The notes beneath the pieces are model-generated. The model was not told the origin of the DNA, made no database searches, and saw only the letters and a list, made by a program, of their open reading frames with translations. The translations under genes were made by a program, and so were the position numbers. DNA of 20,230 bases from a virus, in IMG/VR virus record IMGVR_UViG_3300035670_001486, positions 1-20,230 of that record. One strand, 5' to 3'. Positions within the stretch are counted from its first letter, which is position 1. Each line of letters begins with the position of its first letter. This document shows positions 6,379 through 12,619 of the stretch, in pieces.

Positions 6379-8938
6379 AGGCAACCCGCATAATAAATGC
6401 CAGTGCGTAGTACGGAGGACGATTTTCCCCACCAGATGCAGAATCAACTGGTGTAGAGGTCTTGAGTCTGTATCTGTTGGTACCCACAGACACTCCGTTG
6501 TTGGTGGAGGCTGAAAGTACAAAACCATGAATTGGTCCTTGGCTGCTGCCGAAGAAATTGATGTTCTGATAAACCTGAGACTCCATAGTGTGACTGTGTG
6601 GAGGAACGGTTGATGCAGTGGATCCACCCACAGCAGCGCGGTTGTATGTTGGTTGTGATCCACTTACTGTCGCCGCAGCCTGATCGCTCGGAACCGTAAT
6701 GCTAGTGGTGTTGATACCAACAATGAACCGCCCACGAAGGTCTGGAGTTGTTTGACCGCTCACGGTTCTACCGTCACACAATGCCCAACCAGTCGGAACA
6801 GTGCTGCCGCTCCACATGATGATTCCGCCGATGGGAATCGTACCATTACCGATGAAACTGGTAGCAGTAGTAATGCTGGATGAAGCAGATATTGCACCAA
6901 CAACATCAAGAGCACTAGAAGCAGCCGTTTTTCCTATTGCAACATTTCCGCCAAACGGCTGAATGCACATGGAAACTGGACCATATGAACTTGTGGATGT
7001 CTGTATTGCAGATGACCCACCCAAAACTCCGCCAATCAAAACTCTGGGAGTAGAGGTGCCTGCTGCTTTAATGTGGACAGGTGCGCGTGTCCACATTTCC
7101 GTCATGGTGTTTGCCAGACTTGCAGCATCAGTTCCGCTTAGATTCACAAACAGACCCTGCTTGGTTCCGTCTGCTCCTTGAATCATTAGTTGTGCAGTGG
7201 GAGCATTTGTTCCGATGCCCACATTTCCAACACCATCAATTACTATTCGCTGTGTGTTTCCAGATGTGCCAAATTCAAGAGTACCCGCACCAGCACTAGT
7301 AGTTTTTGCTGTAATAGAAGCCTGTGTTGCTGCTCCGCCGCTTGGATTGGTGTTTGATCCGAGCAATATTCTTACAGAAGAAGTAGACGCAGCAGTGTTT
7401 ATGAACCTAGCGCATTCTAAAACACCACCCTGTGCAGATTGACCAACAACCTCCAGCGGATATTTTGGAATACTTGAGCCAGTGTGAGTGGTGTATGCAG
7501 AATCTGTTGTTCCAATTCCCAAATACCCTGCATTGCTCAACCGCATCCGCTCGGTGCCGTTTGTGGAAAGACTGGTGTTTGTCTTGAACACCAAGTCCTC
7601 GCCCACACCAGCACCACGCATAATGCCTGACCGCAAGTCTCCAACCAAAAGAGTCGGATAGTTGATGTCCACATCATCAATTATTGCTGCACGGGTATAC
7701 GGCTTGGCTTTGATAATGTACTTTGTGGCAAGGAAAGGCGGCATATTCTGCTCACGCAATCCACTGGAAACGGTTGTTGCAAACAGTCCACTCGTTGTGC
7801 TTGTGCCAACCTGTGTTCCAGCAATGGTTTCTTCCTGACCGCCAAGATCACCAATTGTTCGCGCCGATGCAGCGTTATAGAATCCGCTACCAGAGGGCGT
7901 GAGTGTGTCTGCATCAGCAACATCGTTTGTTCCAAGAGGAAACTTGCCCTGTAGATTAGGAGTCAAGAAATCCGTAATTTCTGTGGTTGCAACGCTGAAA
8001 TTCGTGCCAACATCTCTGTACACAGAGTTTGCTGGATTCCATATGCGGAAACTGTTTGCAGTGGTTGCGGTTTGCGTGGCTGCTCCGCTGCCCGCACCGA
8101 ACACCGCATTAGGAAAGTAGAATGTCTTTTTCGTGCTGTCGTATATGGGCAGAGTTTCCACCACCATCTGCGTGTTTGCCTGATTTATGGTGGTTGTAGA
8201 CGAAAGAGAAACAACCCTTCCAATGATGGCTGCATTGGAATCCCATACGGTTCCGCTCCAGGCATTGCTGTTGGTTTTGTACTGTACAATGTCACCAGGT
8301 GCAATTGAAAAGGTTCCAAGACCTGTACCTGTGAATTTCACGCGGTGACCGTATATGGGAGCGCGAGGCAGCGTACCGTGAAGAGTTTTGTCATACAATT
8401 CAGGATACACCGTTACGCCAACAGGCTGCGCGTTGCACTCCAACCAGGTATCGGGAATAGCAGTTCCTGCATACGGCATGATCGTGCCGACAGGCTGAAT
8501 CTGATCAATTGAAACCGTGGAAGATCCGCCGATCTGTGTTCCAAGATAGTTCACCACCACATAACCACCGTTGCTGCTTGCAGACCGAACAATAACGGGC
8601 TTCACAACCGAACCAATCACGCTTGGTGGACTGTGTGTTATTCCACCAGGAACAGTATCCGACAGAAACAGAGCAGGATACGAAACACCAGCAAGAGAAG
8701 GAATGTCTATAACACCAGAATACACCACCGTAAATGTATCCACATCCAACACAGCCGACACCACACCAACAACTTCAGAATTCTCCGCGTTGTTTGCTCG
8801 CGCGGTTGTCCACTGAGAAGTGTTGGTGTTGTATCTGATGGCAGAGCCAACGGTAAATCCGTGACCTGACTGTATCAGCGTGTCTTTGAGAGTGTTTTGA
8901 GTGGCTGCGCCACCCTGTAGATAGAGTGATGATCCCAT
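6377..8938 (-). CDS. Tail fibre protein with two tail-collar domains (gp12-like, 853 aa)
   Basis: Likely a receptor-binding short-fibre protein in the gene position of T4 gp12. Order of parts: a shaft module (22-133, SGHGFTVGSAI then SEVVGVVSAVLDVDTFTVVY); a first phage tail-collar domain (PVGTIMPYAGTAIPDTWLEC at 149-168, resuming at TPNLQGKFPLG 326-336 and closing with NMPPFLATKYIIKA 398-411) split by an insert at 193-323; three GIGT-type units (YLGIGTTDS 472, NVGIGTNAP 572, NVAIGKTAA 665); and a second collar domain (PIGGIIMWSGSTVPTGWALC 702-721, TPDLRGRFIVG 731-741, GGENRPPYYALAFIMR 836-851). The second collar has PPHSHTM with H781 and H783, the HxH metal-binding pattern known from T4 gp12 and gp37. 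The ATG is one base after the upstream TAA with AGGA seven bases before it, so translation is probably coupled. Confidence 0.85.
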   Translation of the reverse strand: MGSSLYLQGGAATQNTLKDTLIQSGHGFTVGSAIRYNTNTSQWTTARANNAENSEVVGVVSAVLDVDTFTVVYSGVIDIPSLAGVSYPALFLSDTVPGGITHSPPSVIGSVVKPVIVRSASSNGGYVVVNYLGTQIGGSSTVSIDQIQPVGTIMPYAGTAIPDTWLECNAQPVGVTVYPELYDKTLHGTLPRAPIYGHRVKFTGTGLGTFSIAPGDIVQYKTNSNAWSGTVWDSNAAIIGRVVSLSSTTTINQANTQMVVETLPIYDSTKKTFYFPNAVFGAGSGAATQTATTANSFRIWNPANSVYRDVGTNFSVATTEITDFLTPNLQGKFPLGTNDVADADTLTPSGSGFYNAASARTIGDLGGQEETIAGTQVGTSTTSGLFATTVSSGLREQNMPPFLATKYIIKAKPYTRAAIIDDVDINYPTLLVGDLRSGIMRGAGVGEDLVFKTNTSLSTNGTERMRLSNAGYLGIGTTDSAYTTHTGSSIPKYPLEVVGQSAQGGVLECARFINTAASTSSVRILLGSNTNPSGGAATQASITAKTTSAGAGTLEFGTSGNTQRIVIDGVGNVGIGTNAPTAQLMIQGADGTKQGLFVNLSGTDAASLANTMTEMWTRAPVHIKAAGTSTPRVLIGGVLGGSSAIQTSTSSYGPVSMCIQPFGGNVAIGKTAASSALDVVGAISASSSITTATSFIGNGTIPIGGIIMWSGSTVPTGWALCDGRTVSGQTTPDLRGRFIVGINTTSITVPSDQAAATVSGSQPTYNRAAVGGSTASTVPPHSHTMESQVYQNINFFGSSQGPIHGFVLSASTNNGVSVGTNRYRLKTSTPVDSASGGENRPPYYALAFIMRVA
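6380..6844 (-). other. C-terminal tail-collar domain with HxH motif
   Basis: Residues 699-853 of the 853-aa fibre. It starts with PIGGIIMWSGSTVPTGWALC, continues with TPDLRGRFIVG, then PPHSHTM (H781, H783 at 6598-6590), and ends with RPPYYALAFIMR. In T4 gp12 a histidine pair of this kind binds a metal ion at the trimer axis. The same role here is inferred by analogy. Confidence 0.78.
7703..8497 (-). other. First tail-collar domain, interrupted by an inserted module
   Basis: Residues 148-412. The collar opening (GTIMPYAGTAIPDTWLEC) and its continuation (TPNLQGKFPLG, then NMPPFLATKYIIKA) are separated by about 130 residues (193-323; bases 8362-7970). The insert contains APGDIVQYKTNSNAWS and NAAIIGRVVSL, which resembles the shaft module found earlier in the same protein. 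This collar lacks the HxH pair and ends in the PPFLA-x-x-YIIK form common in microcystin-dependent-protein-type collars. Confidence 0.68.
8540..8875 (-). repeat. Fibre shaft module, copy C (853-aa protein)
   Basis: Residues 22-133. Shared pattern: H-x-F-x-V-G at the start, then A-x-x-x-E-V-V-G-h-h-S with DxDTF, a strand ending in G, YxxLS, GxIT, and KPV before a final YVxxYxG-like strand. Two related copies lie in the neighbouring 1163-aa fibre. Similarity is at protein level only and was aligned by eye. Confidence 0.6.
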
Positions 8939-8939
8939 A

Positions 8940-11900
8940 TTATCGTCCTATTAACTTTCCTGTGAACGAGTGATACGAACCAGCGTAAACTGCACCAGAA
9001 CCATTAAATGTGCCGTAAACCCCAATAGTATCATTAGCCGCAAGAGTCAGTATGATTGTTCCTGGAACCGTCACATAGTTTATGTTGTTCGTTGTGTTAC
9101 TACTATTGTTTGGGCTATGGAAGATCGGACCCGTCTGCGTTCCGTTTTTGATAAACCTGTAATACGCATAACTACTGGCTGTAGCGAAATTCAAAGTGGT
9201 AAATATGGCGAAAGAAAACTCATATGTTCCATCAAATGGAGCAGTAAAAAGTCCAGTGGTAGTATTAAAACTTCCAGAAGTATCCGTGTATTCTGTATTC
9301 CATATGATTTTTCCAGCGGTAGTTTGTGCAGTGGCTGTGCTCCTGCTCACAGAGAAAGCAGGAATTCGTCCACGAATCACTCCGTTCACATCCAACGAAA
9401 CTCCAGGAGCAGTAAATCCCACACCAACACTGCCGTTTGGACTTATGTAAAGTCCTTTGCCGCTGCTCCAAGGACCAGGTCCATAAGCAAAATACAGTGT
9501 GGATGGATTGCTGTCCGAACTACCAAGAGTACCCAATCCAGCGGATGCAGAGTTACCCGCAATGTCGGCTTGAGCGCGATACCATTTAATTCCGCGCGCC
9601 CACCCACCCGCACCCGATGAAAAATCGTGAATAACATTCATGCTACCCTGCTTGACGAGAAATTCACTTGATCCGCCATTGATCTTTAGAGATTGACAAT
9701 CAATTCTAGTTCCAACCGTCAAGCCACCACCAACAATAAGTTCACCACCAGTAGGCTGAAGCGTAAGTGTTGCTGTACCCAATCCAGGATTCCACCCCTG
9801 AATCCAGGCTCCCGCCGCTCCACCAGAAACTCCCAGTTGCAACTGCCGTCCACCCAAAGAGAATCCGCTTATGTTGATTGCACCTTTGTTTGCAAGTCCA
9901 GGATTTTCGGATTCACCCAGAACATGAAGTTTGGTGGCGGGAGCATCTGTTCCGATTCCCACAAAGCATCCGCTTGCGCCAGTTGTCACATGAGGCGCAA
10001 TCACCATTGCCGTGGCACCAGCGTAGGCATCAGTAACAACAAAGCGTTCGTTTGCGCCTCTTGGAGCAGAAAGTCTCCATGCATTGGCAGCACCTTCACG
10101 GAACAGAATCTGTCCAGCAAGGTTTGAAGAAGTACCCTGAATCACAAAAGCAGGTTGCGGGGAGCCTCCAATAGAAGCACAGGTTCCACTGCTGGCGTTT
10201 CCGCCTATGACCTTGAAGTACTCCGTTATGGGAGCATCCGAACCAATACTGCCGTTGGTGGCACCAAGACTGTAACCGCCAAAATAAAAGCCTGGACGAG
10301 AATCAAAATTTCCTAATTCAAACAGGGATCTATAGGAATTTTGATTCGTGGTGAGTTCGTATCCTGCTGCTCCTGTTTTACCACGAAGTCCCTTAGATAA
10401 AACTGTGTTTCCGCTAGAGTATTGCGTTCCAAAAACATTCAGTGTTTCTGGATACGGACCGTCATAACGACTGGCGATTATAACAGAACCCTCCGTGGAT
10501 ATACGATCACCCGCAAGAATCGGTCCTAGTACCGACAGTGTTGCTCCTGCTCCAACCGATGTAGAGGTGAATGTCGCGGGACCAACACGAACATTTCCAA
10601 GAGTGGTTCCATCAAAAGTCATCACCCGTGTTCCACCCGCAGAACCGCTAGCGTTTCGGACACCAAAGTTCAAATCGGCTGCTGCTCCGCAAGAACCCAA
10701 GTCCTGAATAAGCAGGTAGTCTAGTGGGGTGTTTGCAGAAAGCCCTGGTAAACCCGTCACATCTCCACGATACGAATACAGATATCCTGTGGTTGTACTC
10801 GTAGAAAACAGCATGGGTTTTCTAACATATCCAGGAATGGTTGGAGGAGCATCGTTGTAGCAAGGCTCTCCTGCTCGTTCTAGCGATCCTGTTGTTCCAG
10901 CACAACCAGAGTTCAAGAAATAGACTTTTCCGCTCTGCATATTGGATTTACTGCCGCCATTGGTTGCAGATATTCCAGCAGGGAACTCATAGAATCCGTC
11001 CATGAGAAGGTTGAACGCGCGGTACACGCCGCTGTCCCCGATCTCTTCACGACTCACCACAATGCCAGCAACTTCGGCTTCGTTTGTGGTGTTTGCCTGA
11101 GCACGAACATAGATTCCATTAGGATATGTGGCAGTAGATGTTCCAGGATCACTACCTACTCTGGTGTAGGTGAGTGTTGCACTTCCTGGCTTGAATCGTA
11201 GAATGTCTCCCAGTTTGAACTGGTTTAGTTGCACTATTCTTACTGATGTCTGCGCCGAAGAACTCAGAACCAATGGCTCTGTCATTACTCCGCCAGTCCA
11301 CGGATAAACAATCGCGGACGAAGGTGAAGTGGCAAGCATCAATCCCTTGTGTACAACTCCTGCCTGAGTGGGCTGTGTTGCAGTTATCTTTCCAGCCGTG
11401 AACGGACTCAAATAGTATACAGACCCAGTAATCAGCGATGTGCCGTCAGCATTTACACCAGCACCAATACCAAAAACTTCACCGATGAATGTGATTTCAA
11501 ATGTGTCACCATCAATAATATGTGATATGATTCCAACCACTTCCGCGTTTGTGGCAGAGTCTGCTTTTGCTGCAAAATACACACCAGAAGAATTTAGCGA
11601 CAGGGGAATACCCACAGCCGAAAACGAGTGTCCCGACTGCTTTACTATTTTTTTGTTTACGCCATTGGGGATACGGACAAACGGTTGTTCTCCAGCACTC
11701 AAACCTGCCGTAGCGTATGTGGCACCGTTCACTACTTCCATGAAAACCGTTGCTCCTGCTGGCGAGTAACGGCTAAATGTGATAACTCTGTCTGTTGTGC
11801 TTCCGCCAACAGTGGTCAACGAAATCTGATACCCGTGTTCACTTGTAGTCCCGCCATCAAGCAGGATGGCAGTTCCGTGAACATCAAGAGTGGTTCCTTC

Positions 11901-12431
11901 ATGGGGATAAATGCCAGCCACTCCGCCAGTAAAACCAATATGTGCATCGGATCGCCAGATTCCCGTCAAGCCATGAATGTATTGTGGAGTCCATATCCAA
12001 GAAGCAGTGTTTCCGCTTCCACGATTAATGAAGACTCCACCACCACCAGCCTCTGAAATTTTGGTATCACTTGCCTCTGCTGTATCACCAAGCACAAGAT
12101 TGTAATCATCAATCGTTACAAGATTGGCGTTTACGGTGAATGTTGGAGCATTGAATGTAACAGGACCATTGAATGTTACTCCGTCTTCAAACACAACAGG
12201 AGCGATAAACGACACACCAGTAGTAACATTGTCTTGCAGTTCAAACAACGCAGTTCCACCAGCAGAAACGCTGATAGAAATGCTTCCCGAGCATACTCCC
12301 TCATACATCTTGAATTTGTTGAGTTTGTATACCGATAGATTGCTGATGTCCCTCCAAGTGTTGAAGGTATCACCAAGGTCTACTTCAGGTATCTGAAAAT
12401 TGATGTTGTCTGGTCCTGTGTCTACTGGCAT
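8940..12431 (-). CDS. Tail fibre protein with C-terminal C1q-like domain (1163 aa)
   Basis: Probable fibre that binds a host surface structure through its C-terminal tip. The N-terminus (TFNTWRDISNLSVYKLN, 22-38) resembles virion-attachment starts of aquatic T4-like fibres. It is followed by a strand-rich stretch (VTFNGPVTFNAPTFTVNANL, 85-104, then TIDDYNLVLGD and AGGGGVFI) that is a familiar shaft motif in such fibres. Two copies of a shaft module lie at about 264-380 and 402-560, and GIGT-type units at 825-839 (VGIGTDAPATKLHVLG) and 1002-1017. Residues 1023-1163 form a C1q-like domain. The ATG has GGAAGAG nine bases upstream and lies two bases after the stop of the 61-aa gene. A late-promoter-like octamer is inside that gene. 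It may replace the host-range function of T4 long or short fibres, which is an inference. Confidence 0.83.
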   Translation of the reverse strand: MPVDTGPDNINFQIPEVDLGDTFNTWRDISNLSVYKLNKFKMYEGVCSGSISISVSAGGTALFELQDNVTTGVSFIAPVVFEDGVTFNGPVTFNAPTFTVNANLVTIDDYNLVLGDTAEASDTKISEAGGGGVFINRGSGNTASWIWTPQYIHGLTGIWRSDAHIGFTGGVAGIYPHEGTTLDVHGTAILLDGGTTSEHGYQISLTTVGGSTTDRVITFSRYSPAGATVFMEVVNGATYATAGLSAGEQPFVRIPNGVNKKIVKQSGHSFSAVGIPLSLNSSGVYFAAKADSATNAEVVGIISHIIDGDTFEITFIGEVFGIGAGVNADGTSLITGSVYYLSPFTAGKITATQPTQAGVVHKGLMLATSPSSAIVYPWTGGVMTEPLVLSSSAQTSVRIVQLNQFKLGDILRFKPGSATLTYTRVGSDPGTSTATYPNGIYVRAQANTTNEAEVAGIVVSREEIGDSGVYRAFNLLMDGFYEFPAGISATNGGSKSNMQSGKVYFLNSGCAGTTGSLERAGEPCYNDAPPTIPGYVRKPMLFSTSTTTGYLYSYRGDVTGLPGLSANTPLDYLLIQDLGSCGAAADLNFGVRNASGSAGGTRVMTFDGTTLGNVRVGPATFTSTSVGAGATLSVLGPILAGDRISTEGSVIIASRYDGPYPETLNVFGTQYSSGNTVLSKGLRGKTGAAGYELTTNQNSYRSLFELGNFDSRPGFYFGGYSLGATNGSIGSDAPITEYFKVIGGNASSGTCASIGGSPQPAFVIQGTSSNLAGQILFREGAANAWRLSAPRGANERFVVTDAYAGATAMVIAPHVTTGASGCFVGIGTDAPATKLHVLGESENPGLANKGAINISGFSLGGRQLQLGVSGGAAGAWIQGWNPGLGTATLTLQPTGGELIVGGGLTVGTRIDCQSLKINGGSSEFLVKQGSMNVIHDFSSGAGGWARGIKWYRAQADIAGNSASAGLGTLGSSDSNPSTLYFAYGPGPWSSGKGLYISPNGSVGVGFTAPGVSLDVNGVIRGRIPAFSVSRSTATAQTTAGKIIWNTEYTDTSGSFNTTTGLFTAPFDGTYEFSFAIFTTLNFATASSYAYYRFIKNGTQTGPIFHSPNNSSNTTNNINYVTVPGTIILTLAANDTIGVYGTFNGSGAVYAGSYHSFTGKLIGR
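8943..9365 (-). other. C1q-like domain at the fibre tip
   Basis: Residues 1023-1163. The order of elements follows C1q/TNF-type domains: AFSVSRST opening, IIWNTEYTDTSGSFN, the hallmark TGLFTAPFDGTYEFSF (1059-1074), KNG (1095-1097), GTIILTLAANDTIGVYG (1124-1140), and the closing SFTGKLI (1155-1161). C1q domains form trimers, which suits a trimeric fibre tip. The assignment is by motif order and spacing. Confidence 0.75.
10752..11240 (-). repeat. Fibre shaft module, copy B (1163-aa protein)
   Basis: Residues about 398-560 (NQFKLGDILRFK, TTNEAEVAGIVVS, GKVYFLNSG, GYVRKPMLFSTSTTTGYLYS). It keeps the EVxGIV core and the KPM/GYxYSY end of copies A and C but is longer, with an insertion around residues 505-530. 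Confidence 0.55.
11292..11642 (-). repeat. Fibre shaft module, copy A (1163-aa protein)
   Basis: Residues about 264-380 (KQSGHSFSAVGIPL, ATNAEVVGIISHIIDGDTFE, VYYLSPFTAGKIT, GVVHKGLMLATS). It is closest to copy C in the 853-aa fibre (SEVVGVVSAVLDVDTF), suggesting that one gene gave the module to the other or that both drew it from a shared pool. Confidence 0.6.
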
Positions 12432-12433
12432 GG

Positions 12434-12619
12434 TTATTCACTCTTCCGTTGATTGGAAATGATTGACCGCAGTTCGTTCATTTCTTGCTTCAGTGTATTT
12501 ATCTCTTGCCGCATAGACTCTATGGTGTCCTGATTCTTCTTTTTTTCCATGTACTCCTGCATCCTGCTGTGATCAGCAAGGATGACAGCACCGTTTGCTC
12601 CCCGTGTGTACTTCATCAT
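12434..12619 (-). CDS. Small coiled-coil virion-module protein (61 aa)
   Basis: The ATG at 12619 overlaps the TGA of the 1653-aa gene (ATGA, 12619-12616), a typical translational coupling arrangement. A second in-frame ATG follows immediately, and either could be the start. No clear Shine-Dalgarno is visible. The N-terminal third (MKYTRGANGAVILADHSRM) looks like a short folded or binding segment. Residues 33-54 form a regular 3-4 heptad of hydrophobics (I33, M36, I40, L43, M47, L50, I54) in a highly charged helix, which predicts a short parallel coiled coil. Placement between the DUF4815 protein and the first fibre suggests a connector or trimerisation/assembly partner. I recall similar small proteins in aquatic T4-like phages, but the function is not established. 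Confidence 0.75.
   Translation of the reverse strand: MMKYTRGANGAVILADHSRMQEYMEKKKNQDTIESMRQEINTLKQEMNELRSIISNQRKSE
12496..12503 (-). promoter_or_regulatory. T4-late-promoter-like octamer GATAAATA before the C1q fibre gene
   Basis: The same octamer as at 6358-6351 occurs inside the 61-aa gene, 64 bases upstream of the fibre ATG at 12431. It could let the fibre be made separately from the baseplate transcript. Because it encodes part of the coiled coil (residues E-I-N-T), chance occurrence is possible. Confidence 0.35.

Noticed and set aside
8970-9620. A 216-codon open frame on the plus strand opposite the C1q fibre gene
   Set aside because: It lies wholly antisense to a gene with clear domain content. 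Its translation is Arg/Ser/Thr-rich without motifs, as expected from the reverse complement of a Ser/Thr/Gly-rich fibre gene. The other plus-strand frames (for example 3548-3967, 4667-5128, 13828-14295) fail for the same reason.
10356-10391. Collagen-like Gly-X-Y stretch before the C1q domain (GLRGKTGAAG, residues 682-691)
   Set aside because: Only three triplets are present and they are about 330 residues before the C1q domain, so this is not a collagen stalk. It is more likely a chance turn-rich segment of the shaft.
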